Below are positions 16,605 to 24,373 of a stretch of DNA of 64,000 bases, piece by piece. Positions within the stretch are counted from its first letter, which is position 1. The number at the start of each line of letters is the position of its first letter. Both the position numbers and the translations under genes were made by a program. The stretch covers positions 42,699 to 106,698 of the forward strand of contig NZ_JAAFYZ010000008.1 in the NCBI RefSeq assembly GCF_018274385.1. Reading direction: 5' to 3'. The notes beneath the pieces are model-generated. The model saw only the letters and a list, made by a program, of their open reading frames with translations. It was not told the origin of the DNA and ran no database searches. Source of the DNA: Catenulispora pinistramenti. Its GTDB lineage: Bacteria > Actinomycetota > Actinomycetes > Streptomycetales > Catenulisporaceae.

Positions 16605-17683
16605 CGGCCGCCGGATCCCGTCGAGTCGCCGGCCGGGCTGTCGGCCGCGGCACTGGCCGTGGCACCAGTCGCGCCACCGACCGCGCCACCGGCGGAGGCG
16701 TCGCGGGTGGCGGCCGGGGTCCCGGCCACCGAGCCGCCGACCGTCCCGGCCACCGGGCCGCCGCGACCCGGCCCGGCCGCCGTGCCGGTCGCCGGATCCC
16801 AGGCCTGAGCCAGGGCGCTGAGCTTGGCGATCGGCCCGTCCAGGGCCCCGCGCCCGCCGTCGGTGGAGCTGCGCAACCCGATCGCGTACCCGGCCAGGAA
16901 CGTGGTCAGCGGCGCCGCCGGTCGCAGCACATTGTGGGCGGCGACCCCGGCCAGACCGAGGATCGCGTCCAGGTCGGCGTCGGTGAGTTCGTGCCCGGTC
17001 AGCCCGAGTTCGGCCGCGGCGGCGGCGCACCAGTCGGCGAGCTGCTTCTTGTCGTCCATGTCCTCCATCTTCGCCTTTGTCGCGAGTCGTGTCGCGACCA
17101 GTGCGCGGGCCGCGTGAACGGCGTCCCATGTGTCGCAGTCCGTAGTCGCTCCCCGCGTGTCCGGGATACGGGTCACTTCCAGCGTATTGAGGACCGAGAA
17201 CAGCCGCGCGCCCCGGAGTTCTGGGAGGGCCTCCAATGCCGCCGCCAGTTTGTTACGCCGATACAGCGCGGCCAGCAATTGGTCCTTGCCTCGGGCGTCG
17301 GTGTAGAGCACTGCGTCGGCGGTCAATGAGCGCCGCAGGACCGTGACGGCCTCCGCGTCCAGGAACGGCAGGTCGGCGGCGAAGACCGCGACGAGGCCGG
17401 CCGAACCGACGGTCAGCCCGGCGGCCAGCGCCGGGACCGGCCCTCCGCCGGGCGGGTACTCGCGGGTGAACACGACCGCACGGCTCACCTGCCGGGGCGG
17501 ACCCACGACCGCCACCGACGCCGCGTCCCGGCACGCGGCCAGCACCCGGTCGAGCAGGCTGACCCCGCCGACCTCCAGCGCGGGTTTGTCCGCCCCGCCC
17601 AGCCGGCGCGCGCCGCCGCCGGCCAGGACGATCACGTCGAAGGGTTCGCCGACTCCGCCGGGGAGGTCCATGACAGCCACCAT
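16601..17683 (-). CDS. mobA: MobA-like nucleotidyltransferase fused to a DUF6457 domain
   Basis: Residues about 16-195 form an NTP-transferase domain of the MobA type: IVLAGGGARRLGG, DKPALEVGG, GPVPALAAGL, VFAADLPFLDAEAV. This family transfers GMP to molybdopterin. Residues about 210-300 match the small helical DUF6457 domain (DDKKQLADWCAAAAAELGL, LAGVAAHNVLRPAAPLTTFLAGYA). A Gly/Ala/Ser-rich disordered tail follows. Fusion or adjacency of the two domains is seen in other actinobacteria. An alternative ATG lies four codons downstream (17671). Confidence 0.85.
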   Translation of the reverse strand: MVAVMDLPGGVGEPFDVIVLAGGGARRLGGADKPALEVGGVSLLDRVLAACRDAASVAVVGPPRQVSRAVVFTREYPPGGGPVPALAAGLTVGSAGLVAVFAADLPFLDAEAVTVLRRSLTADAVLYTDARGKDQLLAALYRRNKLAAALEALPELRGARLFSVLNTLEVTRIPDTRGATTDCDTWDAVHAARALVATRLATKAKMEDMDDKKQLADWCAAAAAELGLTGHELTDADLDAILGLAGVAAHNVLRPAAPLTTFLAGYAIGLRSSTDGGRGALDGPIAKLSALAQAWDPATGTAAGPGRGGPVAGTVGGSVAGTPAATRDASAGGAVGGATGATASAAADSPAGDSTGSGGR

Positions 17684-17703
17684 AACCGGGTGTGGCCATC
17701 CAG

Positions 17704-17717
17704 TAGAACGTGTTCTA
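17704..17717. promoter_or_regulatory. KstR-like operator palindrome
   Basis: TAGAACGTGTTCTA is a perfect 14-bp palindrome that fits the published KstR consensus TnnAACnnGTTnnA. KstR is the TetR-family repressor of cholesterol catabolism in mycobacteria and rhodococci. It lies between the divergent mobA-like and chsE2 genes, 107 bp before chsE2, whose operon encodes steroid side-chain enzymes, so site and function agree. No kstR-like gene was identified in the window. Confidence 0.75.
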
Positions 17718-17823
17718 ATCTGACGAGTGCTCAGATCGCGCTCGGGTCACCGCGGGCCTCCGGTCAGGGCGTTCAGCACTCGCCTGTCCAGCCGATCACG
17801 CCGAACGCGGGAGACGCCACCGC

Positions 17824-19032
17824 ATGCGCCCACCGGAACACCTGGCCTACACGCCGGCCCAACGAGCCCTGCGCGCCGAACTGAGGGCCTACTTCGCCGC
17901 GCTGGTCACCGAGGAGGTCCGCCGCGATCTGCGGCTGCCCGACACCGCCACGGACACCGCCCGTACCCTGCACCGCAAGCTCGGTGCGGACGGCTGGCTC
18001 GGCGTCGGATGGCCGAAGGAGTACGGCGGCCGCGGCCTGACGCCGGTGGAGCAGTTCATCTTCTTCGACGAGGCGGCGCGCACCGGCTGTCCGATGCCCT
18101 TGGTGGCGCTCAACACTGTGGGGCCGACGCTTATGCGTTTCGGCACGCAGGAACAGAAGGACTTGATTCTGCCGCGGATCCTCGCCGGGGAGATCGACGT
18201 CGCGGCCGGCTACTCCGAACCCGACGCCGGAACCGACCTGGCCAGCCTGACGACGCGCGCGGTGCGCACCGAGGACGGCAGCGCCTATGTGGTCAACGGC
18301 CAGAAGATCTTCACCACGCACGGAGACTCCGCGGAGTACGTCTGGCTCGCCTGCCGGACCGACCCGGAAGCCCCGAAGCACAAGGGCATCTCGATCCTGC
18401 TGGTCGACACCAGCGACCCCGGCTTCGAGGCGACGAAGATCCACACGATCGCCTCGCACTACACGACCGCCACGTACTACCGCGATGTACGGGTCCCGGT
18501 GACGATGCGGATCGGCGCCGAGAACCAGGGCTGGAAGCTGATCACCACCCAGCTGAACCATGAGCGGGTGGCGTTGGCGGCGGTGGCCCAGGGCGTGATC
18601 CGGTCCTTCACGAAGGTGCAGAGCTGGGCCATGGCGACGCCTGCCGCGGACGGGAAGCGGGTCATAGACCTCCCCTGGGTGAAGACCACGCTGGCCCGCG
18701 CGCATGTCCGGATCAGCGGTCTGCGACTGCTCAATGGTCAGATGGTCGCGGCGCTGCAGAAAGACCAGACCGGGGGACACCTGTCCCCCGCGGATGCGTC
18801 CGCCGCAAAGGTGCACGGTACGGAAACGCATATAGAGGCGTTGGCGGAGTTGATCCAGGTACTCGGCGCGGCGGGAATCCTGAAAGCCGGCTCCCCCGGC
18901 GCACTCCTCATGGGCGACCTCGAATTCCTTTACCGCTACGCGGTGACCAACACCTTCGGCGGCGGGGCCAATGAGATCCAGCGGGAGATCATCGCGATGA
19001 CCGGGCTGGCGATGCCCAGGGTGCGGAGATAG
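17824..19032 (+). CDS. Steroid side-chain acyl-CoA dehydrogenase subunit, ChsE2/FadE29-like
   Basis: Large subunit of a heteromeric acyl-CoA dehydrogenase. The 402-residue protein has the N-terminal helical domain (GWLGVGWPKEYGGRGL), the FAD/substrate beta-domain (GYSEPDAGTDLASL, NGQKIFTTHG), the probable catalytic Glu in LNHERVAL, and the C-terminal segment FGGGANEIQREIIA. In Mycobacterium tuberculosis FadE28-FadE29 dehydrogenates the three-carbon side-chain CoA thioester of cholesterol. Gene order with ChsH, the second ACAD and Ltp2 supports that role here. It is the first gene of the operon, behind the KstR-like site. Confidence 0.85.
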   Translation: MRPPEHLAYTPAQRALRAELRAYFAALVTEEVRRDLRLPDTATDTARTLHRKLGADGWLGVGWPKEYGGRGLTPVEQFIFFDEAARTGCPMPLVALNTVGPTLMRFGTQEQKDLILPRILAGEIDVAAGYSEPDAGTDLASLTTRAVRTEDGSAYVVNGQKIFTTHGDSAEYVWLACRTDPEAPKHKGISILLVDTSDPGFEATKIHTIASHYTTATYYRDVRVPVTMRIGAENQGWKLITTQLNHERVALAAVAQGVIRSFTKVQSWAMATPAADGKRVIDLPWVKTTLARAHVRISGLRLLNGQMVAALQKDQTGGHLSPADASAAKVHGTETHIEALAELIQVLGAAGILKAGSPGALLMGDLEFLYRYAVTNTFGGGANEIQREIIAMTGLAMPRVRR

Positions 19033-19040
19033 GGAGAACT

Positions 19041-19577
19041 GTGGAGACCGATCCGCTGTACGAGACAGTGTCCGCGCACACCGCCGACCCGCCCTCCGAA
19101 CCGGTGTCGGCCTGGGACCCGGTGAACCAGCCGATGATCCGGCACTGGTGCGACGCGATGGGCGACGAGCTGCCGATCTACACCGACGCGGCGGCGGCCC
19201 GCGCGGCCGGTCATCCCGACGTGGTCGCGCCCCCGGCGTCGTTGCAAGCCTGGACGATGCCCGGGCTGCGGATGCGCGGGGCCGAGGACGGGTCCACCCG
19301 GGCCCAGGCCACGCTGGTCAAGGCCGGCTACCTGGCGGTGGTGGCGACGGACTGTCAGCAGACGTACCACCGGTACCTCACCGTCGGGGACCACCTCTAC
19401 GCCACTACGCGGCTGGACTCGGTGTCGCCGCGGAAGAAGACGGCGCTCGGCGAGGGCTACTTCCTCACCTCGATCACCGAGTACCGCGACCAGCACGGCG
19501 AGCTGGTCGGCGAGATGTTGTTCCGGACGCTGTGGTTCAAACCCGCGCGGGCGCAAGACACGGGAGCCCAGGCATGA
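19041..19577 (+). CDS. MaoC-like hydratase subunit, ChsH2 N-terminal domain as a separate gene
   Basis: The GTG start has AGGGAGA upstream. The 178-residue hot-dog fold protein resembles the MaoC half of ChsH2. Where hydratases carry the Asp-x4-His catalytic motif, this protein has GDELPIY, so His is replaced by Tyr and it is probably the non-catalytic partner. In M. tuberculosis ChsH2 is one chain (MaoC plus DUF35); here the chain stops and the DUF35 domain follows as its own gene with an ATGA overlap. Confidence 0.8.
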   Translation: METDPLYETVSAHTADPPSEPVSAWDPVNQPMIRHWCDAMGDELPIYTDAAAARAAGHPDVVAPPASLQAWTMPGLRMRGAEDGSTRAQATLVKAGYLAVVATDCQQTYHRYLTVGDHLYATTRLDSVSPRKKTALGEGYFLTSITEYRDQHGELVGEMLFRTLWFKPARAQDTGAQA

Positions 19578-19984
19578 CGCGTCCCCAGCCGGTCATCGGC
19601 CGCGACAACGCCTACTACTGGGAGGGCGTAGCCAAGGGCGCCGTGCTCATCCAGAAATGCACAGCCTGTGGATCGCTCCGGCATCCTCCGTCTCCGATGT
19701 GTCCGGAGTGCCAGTCTCTGGACTGGACGACGGTGAAGGCAACCGGGCACGCCACGTTGCACAGCTACACCATCTGCCATCACCCTCTTCCTCCTTGGGA
19801 AGAGGGCCCCTATGCGGTCGTCCTTATAGACCTGGAGATCGAAGACAGCGACAGGCGGCCGCGCATCGTCTGCGGGGCGAAGGGCATCGCCAACGAGGAC
19901 CTGCGGATCGAGATGCCGTTGAGTCTCGTCTTCGAGGACGGACTCGTCTTTGCCGGTCCCGCTCGAGAAGGTGGGGCGTCGTGA
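19574..19984 (+). CDS. DUF35 OB-fold acyl-CoA-binding protein, ChsH2 C-terminal domain as a separate gene
   Basis: This 136-residue protein has the rubredoxin-like zinc ribbon (CTACG then CPEC) followed by an OB fold (LHSYTICHHPLPPWEEGPYAVVLIDLE), the DUF35 architecture. In other steroid degraders this domain is the C-terminal half of ChsH2 and binds Ltp2 to form the retro-aldolase. The ATG overlaps the previous stop, and its stop overlaps the next GTG, so the six genes are tightly coupled. Confidence 0.85.
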   Translation: MTRPQPVIGRDNAYYWEGVAKGAVLIQKCTACGSLRHPPSPMCPECQSLDWTTVKATGHATLHSYTICHHPLPPWEEGPYAVVLIDLEIEDSDRRPRIVCGAKGIANEDLRIEMPLSLVFEDGLVFAGPAREGGAS

Positions 19985-21072
19985 CTGTCGTGGATCACTC
20001 TGTGGATGATGCGCTGGAAGCGGTGGGAGAGCTCTGTAGAGAGGTCTTCGGCGACCTCGACGTGGAGGCCTCGCGGAGTCCGTCCTACAGCAACGAAGCG
20101 GTGTCCGACGAGCACGATCGCCGCCTGTGGGGGATTCTGGCCGACACCGGCCTGCTCGCCGCTGTCCTCCCGGAGAGCGTCGGAGGCGGAGGCACCGGTG
20201 TGCCGGGCATGGTGCGCCTGCTCACCGATGCCGGTGCCGCGCTGGCCCGGCTGCCGCTCGTGGAGACGTTCGTCGCGGTCTCGGTGATCGGTGAGAAGAA
20301 CCTGCCGGCGGTGTTGTCCGGCGAACTCGTCATCACCGCCGCGCTGGCCGAGCATCCGTCCACGATCGCCGTACCGCTGCGGCTGACCGGCCATCGGCTC
20401 AACGGCATCACCCAGTTGGTGCCGTACCCGCTCAGCGCCGATCTGGTCCTCGTCCCGGCCCGCCGCGAGGACGGTAAGGAAGTGCTGGCGCTGGTCTCGT
20501 TGTCGACGGCACGCATCGGGGACCAGGTGACCACGACCGGCGAGCCGCTGGGCGTCCTGGAGTTCATCGACGCCGAGGTCATGGAGGTCTGCGAAGCGGT
20601 CGACGAGGCCCGCGCACTCGCCGCGCTGTTCTCCTCGGCGATGCTCTGCGGGATCGCGGCGCGGGCCCTGGCCATGACCGCCGAGTACGTCAGCGGCCGG
20701 GTGCAGTTCGGCTACCCGTTGGCCACGTTCCAAGCCGTGGCGCTGCGTGCCGCGGACCGCTACATCGATTCCCGCGCTATGCAGGCGGCGTTGTGGGAAG
20801 CGGTACGTGCGGTCACAGAGCACGACATCTGCTCCCCTGGTGCCCGCTACACCGTGGCCACGGCCAAGATCTGGGCCGCCGACGGTGCGCGCCGGGTCGT
20901 CGGTTCCGCACAGCACCTGCACGGGGGCTTCGGTGTGGACATCACCTATCCCCTGCACAGGTACCACGCGTGGGCCCGCTACTGGGAGCTCTATGGGGGT
21001 TCTGCAGAGGCCTGGTCCGGCGACCTCGGCGAGCTGATCGCCGCCCACCCGCTAGAGGAGGACGACGCATGA
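19981..21072 (+). CDS. Steroid side-chain acyl-CoA dehydrogenase subunit, ChsE1/FadE28-like
   Basis: Second, shorter ACAD subunit (363 residues) starting at GTG (VTVVDHSVDDALE). It keeps the N-terminal and C-terminal helical domains (LADTGLLAAVLPESVGGGG; GRVQFGYPLATFQAVALRAAD; HLHGGFGVDITYPLHRY), with a shortened middle domain and no obvious catalytic Glu. Such halves pair with a catalytic partner to give the alpha2beta2 steroid enzymes, here presumably the 17824-19032 protein. Confidence 0.83.
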   Translation: MTVVDHSVDDALEAVGELCREVFGDLDVEASRSPSYSNEAVSDEHDRRLWGILADTGLLAAVLPESVGGGGTGVPGMVRLLTDAGAALARLPLVETFVAVSVIGEKNLPAVLSGELVITAALAEHPSTIAVPLRLTGHRLNGITQLVPYPLSADLVLVPARREDGKEVLALVSLSTARIGDQVTTTGEPLGVLEFIDAEVMEVCEAVDEARALAALFSSAMLCGIAARALAMTAEYVSGRVQFGYPLATFQAVALRAADRYIDSRAMQAALWEAVRAVTEHDICSPGARYTVATAKIWAADGARRVVGSAQHLHGGFGVDITYPLHRYHAWARYWELYGGSAEAWSGDLGELIAAHPLEEDDA

Positions 21073-21476
21073 GCGAGACCGCGCTGCCCAAAGTCGGGGA
21101 GACGTTGCCGGAGCTGGTCATCCCGATCACCCCGACGCAGATCGTCGCCGGGGCCATCGCCTCTCGCGACTACCAGGACGTGCACCACGACGTCCCGGCG
21201 GCCCGGGAGAAGGGCTCCCCCGACATCTTCATGAACATCCTCACCACGAACGGCCTCGTCGGTCGCTTCGTGACCGACTGGGCCGGCGCCCAGGCCCGGG
21301 TTTTGAAGATCGCGATCCGGCTCGGGGTGCCGAACTATCCCGGCGACACGATGACCCTCACCGGTGCCGTGGCGCGGGTCGGGGAGGACGGCACCGTGGA
21401 GGTCGCGATCCGTGGTGCCAACCAGCTCGGTAACCATGTGACCGGAACCGTGACCGTGAAAGGGATCGGCAAGTGA
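21069..21476 (+). CDS. MaoC-like enoyl-CoA hydratase catalytic subunit, ChsH1-like
   Basis: Hydrates the double bond made by ChsE1-ChsE2. The 135-residue hot-dog protein has the Asp-x4-His catalytic motif at Asp34 and His39 (SRDYQDVHHD), the residue pair missing from its partner at 19041-19577. The ATG overlaps the previous stop, and the stop overlaps the ltp2 GTG. Size and position match Rv3541c (ChsH1). Confidence 0.85.
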   Translation: MSETALPKVGETLPELVIPITPTQIVAGAIASRDYQDVHHDVPAAREKGSPDIFMNILTTNGLVGRFVTDWAGAQARVLKIAIRLGVPNYPGDTMTLTGAVARVGEDGTVEVAIRGANQLGNHVTGTVTVKGIGK

Positions 21477-22651
21477 AGGCGTCTCTGTCCGGTGCGACCG
21501 CGATCGTCGGCATAGGCGCCACGGAGTTCTCCAAGGACTCCGGCCGCAGCGAACTCCAGCTGTGTCTGGAAGCGTGCAAGGCAGCGCTGGACGACGCCGG
21601 CATCGCGCCGCGCGATGTCGACGGCCTGGTGACCTTCTCGATGGATTCCAGCCCCTCGATCATGGTCGGCCGCGGTCTGGGCGTCGCCGAACTGCGCTAC
21701 TTCTCGCTGGTCGACTACGGAGGCGGCGCGGCCTGCGCGACCGTCGCGCACGCGGCGGCGGCGATCACCGCGGGCCTGGCCGACGTCGTGGTCTGCTACC
21801 GCGCCTTCAACGAGCGTTCCGGCCGCCGCTTCGGAAGCGGAGACGCCGCTATCCAGGCACGTGGCGAATCCCCCATGGCACAGCACTTCGGCTACTACTC
21901 GCCTTACGGGCTCATCACCCCGGCGGCCTGGGTCGCGATGGCCGCACGCCGCTACATGTACAAGTACGGTGCCACCTCCGAGGACTTCGGGCGCGTCGCG
22001 GTGGCGGCGCGGGCCCATGCCGCCACCAACCCCGCGGCGTGGTTCCACGGGCGCCCGATCACCCTGGCCGACCATCAGAGTTCGAAGCTGATCACCGATC
22101 CGCTGCGGCTGCTGGACTGCTGTCAGGAGTCGGACGGTGGGGTCGCGTTGGTTGTCGTCTCTGCAGAGCGCGCGCGTGACCTCCCTGGGAAGGAAGTCCT
22201 TATAGCGGGCGCCGCGCAAGGGTCCGCGCATGACCAACAGATGATGACCAGCTATTACCGTGACGACATCACCGGCCTCCCGGAGATGGGCACCGTCGCC
22301 CGGCAGGTTTGGAGCCAGTCCGGGCTGGGACCGGACGACATCCAGACCGCCGTCATCTACGACCACTTCACTCCGTTCGTCCTGACCCAGCTGGAGGAGT
22401 TCGGCTTCTGCGGCCGCGGTGAGGCGCGCGACTTCATCCGCGACGGCGCCGTCCACCTCGGTGGCCGACTGCCGTTGAACACCCACGGCGGCCAACTCGG
22501 CGAGGCCTATATCCACGGCATGAACGGGATCGCCGAGGCGGTGCGCCAGGTCCGGGGGACGGCCGTCAACCAGGTCCCGGAGGTGCACAACGTGCTGGTC
22601 ACGGCTGGTACCGGGGTGCCGACCTCGGGGCTGGTGCTCAGCGCGGTCTGA
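21473..22651 (+). CDS. ltp2: Thiolase-fold lipid-transfer protein Ltp2, steroid retro-aldolase
   Basis: The 392-residue protein has the thiolase/SCP2 fold (AIVGIGATEFSKDSGRS; GLGVAELRYFSLVDYGGGAACATV; HTSGTGVPTS-like end) without the usual catalytic Cys of thiolases. Tyrosines are present in AVIYDHF and GEAYIHG, where Ltp2 enzymes use Tyr for C-C cleavage. In related bacteria Ltp2 with the ChsH2 DUF35 domain releases propionyl-CoA and the steroid nucleus ketone. It is the last gene of the operon. Confidence 0.85.
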   Translation: MKASLSGATAIVGIGATEFSKDSGRSELQLCLEACKAALDDAGIAPRDVDGLVTFSMDSSPSIMVGRGLGVAELRYFSLVDYGGGAACATVAHAAAAITAGLADVVVCYRAFNERSGRRFGSGDAAIQARGESPMAQHFGYYSPYGLITPAAWVAMAARRYMYKYGATSEDFGRVAVAARAHAATNPAAWFHGRPITLADHQSSKLITDPLRLLDCCQESDGGVALVVVSAERARDLPGKEVLIAGAAQGSAHDQQMMTSYYRDDITGLPEMGTVARQVWSQSGLGPDDIQTAVIYDHFTPFVLTQLEEFGFCGRGEARDFIRDGAVHLGGRLPLNTHGGQLGEAYIHGMNGIAEAVRQVRGTAVNQVPEVHNVLVTAGTGVPTSGLVLSAV

Positions 22652-22753
22652 GCGCGGCCGCCGCCTGGGCCCACCGGCCCGGGCGGTACCTCCGCCACCA
22701 GCCGTAACCCGGAGTTCCGTTGGGCGTCGGAACGATCAGTTAATCTCGGAGCC

Positions 22754-23404
22754 ATGCCCCGTCTCGCGCTCTTCGACCTGGACGACACCCTGATCTCCTC
22801 CAAGGACGCCTTCGTCGCCTGGGTCGAGGAGGTGGTCGCGACCCAAGACGCCGGGGGCGACGCGCGGTGGTTCGTCGACAACGAGCACATCTTCTGGACC
22901 GGGACGCCGGAGGACGCCTTCCGGGGCCTGGTCGAACACTTCGGGCTGGCCGCCGAGCCGGCCGAGCTGCTGGCCGACTACCGGGAGCGGATGGTCGGGC
23001 TGCTGAAGCCCTATGACGGCGTGCTGGACGGCTTGGAGGCCCTGCGCGACGCGGGCTGGCGCATCGGCATCGTCACCAACGGGTTCGGCCACTTCCAGAA
23101 CGCCAAGATCGACGCGGTGGGGCTGCGCGCCTACGTGGACGTGGTGTGCGTCTCGGACGTCGAGGGCAGCTGGAAGCCGGAGTCGAAGATCTTCCAGCTG
23201 GCCTCCGAACGGGCCGGGGCGCCGCTGGAGGGCGGCTGGATGGTCGGCGACTCCCTGGTCTCGGACATCGCCGGCGGCAACGGCGTCGGCATGCACACCG
23301 CGTGGCTCCGGCACGGCCGGGTGCTGGCCCCCGAAGACCCGCAGCCCGAGCACATCCTCAAGAACACCGCCGAGGCCTTCGAGCTGATCCTCAGCCGGCC
23401 CTGA
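22754..23404 (+). CDS. HAD superfamily hydrolase
   Basis: Cytoplasmic phosphatase-like protein of 216 residues. Motif I is FDLDDTLIS (Asp8, Asp10), motif II is IVTNGFG, motif III has the Lys of WKPESKIF, and motif IV is MVGDSLVSDIAGG. It belongs to the broad HAD-IA group (phosphoglycolate phosphatase or YjjG-like); the substrate cannot be read from sequence. It stands alone between the steroid operon and the MerR regulator gene. Confidence 0.88.
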   Translation: MPRLALFDLDDTLISSKDAFVAWVEEVVATQDAGGDARWFVDNEHIFWTGTPEDAFRGLVEHFGLAAEPAELLADYRERMVGLLKPYDGVLDGLEALRDAGWRIGIVTNGFGHFQNAKIDAVGLRAYVDVVCVSDVEGSWKPESKIFQLASERAGAPLEGGWMVGDSLVSDIAGGNGVGMHTAWLRHGRVLAPEDPQPEHILKNTAEAFELILSRP

Positions 23405-23457
23405 GCGGTCTGCGGCGCGAGGCTGCCGTGCGGGCCGACGGGGCGGGCGAATCCGGC

Positions 23458-23488
23458 TTGACCTTGACGTAACGGAAGCTTCTACCTT
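23458..23488 (+). promoter_or_regulatory. MerR-type promoter with 19-bp spacer
   Basis: TTGACC and TACCTT are separated by exactly 19 bases, the over-long spacing that MerR-family regulators correct by DNA distortion. The spacer holds the small palindrome GAAGCTTC. It lies 46 bases before the TipA-like gene, so autoregulation is likely. Confidence 0.65.
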
Positions 23489-23534
23489 CGAGGAAGTGGC
23501 CGGACCGACCGGCCGCACACCGATGGGAACCGCC

Positions 23535-24293
23535 ATGAGCTGGTCGATCGCGCAGGTGGCGCGGATGTCCGGGGTGACCGCCCGAACCCTGCGTCACTAC
23601 GACGACGTCGGGCTCCTCAAGCCCGACCATGTCGGCGCCAACGGCTACCGCTATTACGAGGAAGCACAGCTGCTGCGCTTGCAGCAGATCCTCGTACTGC
23701 GCGAGCTCGGGCTCGGCCTGCCCGACATCGCCGCCGCGATCGACTCGGAGCCGGACACGCTGGCGGCGCTGCGCCGCCAGTACGCCCGGCTGCTCGTCGA
23801 ACGCGACCGCTTGTCGCGGGTGGCCGAGACCGTGCGGCGGACCATCGCCGAGCTGGAAGGGAGACCCCAGATGTCCGTGCAGATCAACCGGCCGGAGAAC
23901 CTGTTCGAGGGGTTCGACAACTCGCAGTACGACGACGAGGCGCGCGAGCGGTGGCCTGAGGAGTTCGAGCGATCCCAGGCCGTCTACGCGACCATGACCG
24001 AAGCGGACATCGAGCGCTGGCAGCGCGAGACGACCGCGGCGATGATCCGCATGGCCGAGTTCATGGCGGCCGGCACCCCGGTCGACGACCCCGCGGTTCT
24101 GGACGAGACCCACAAGCACTACCAGGGCCTCTGCGTGTTCTGGACGCCCAACCGCAACGCCTATAGGTGCCTCGGCAAGATGTACGTCGACGACGAGCGC
24201 TTCAAGGCGAACTACGAGAAGATCGCCGAAGGCCTCGCCGAGTACCAGGCCACCGCGATGGCCGCCTATGCGGACGCGCGCCTGACCGACTAG
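23535..24293 (+). CDS. TipA-like MerR regulator with TipAS antibiotic-recognition domain
   Basis: The 252-residue protein starts MSWSIAQVARMSGVTARTLR, a winged-helix MerR DNA-binding domain with HYDDVGLLKP, a dimerisation coiled coil to about residue 105, and a C-terminal TipAS domain (about 115-250; SQYDDEARERW, YVDDERFKANYEK). In Streptomyces TipAL binds thiopeptides covalently through Cys. Here the C-terminal domain has Cys in GLCVFW and YRCLG, but I cannot say if a thiopeptide is bound. Its own promoter has the 19-bp spacer expected for MerR autoregulation. Confidence 0.87.
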   Translation: MSWSIAQVARMSGVTARTLRHYDDVGLLKPDHVGANGYRYYEEAQLLRLQQILVLRELGLGLPDIAAAIDSEPDTLAALRRQYARLLVERDRLSRVAETVRRTIAELEGRPQMSVQINRPENLFEGFDNSQYDDEARERWPEEFERSQAVYATMTEADIERWQRETTAAMIRMAEFMAAGTPVDDPAVLDETHKHYQGLCVFWTPNRNAYRCLGKMYVDDERFKANYEKIAEGLAEYQATAMAAYADARLTD

Positions 24294-24336
24294 TAGGGAA
24301 TCGCTAGTAGGGAACCTCTATAGCGAATCCCGATGA

Positions 24337-24369
24337 GCGTCCCCTCCGCGGCCAGTGCGGAGGGGACGC
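24337..24369. terminator. Bidirectional terminator between tipA-like gene and nhaA
   Basis: A perfect 13-bp stem, GCGTCCCCTCCGC with its complement, has a 7-base loop and lies between two convergent stops. A CTATAG motif (24318) and a CTAGTAGGGAA direct repeat precede it. Confidence 0.85.
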
Positions 24370-24373
24370 CGTC

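Noticed and set aside
19560..19590. Frameshift within a single ChsH2 gene
   Set aside because: The overlap of TGA and ATG matches the coupled starts at 19981, 21069 and 21473 in the same operon, so a true split is the simpler reading, though resequencing would settle it.
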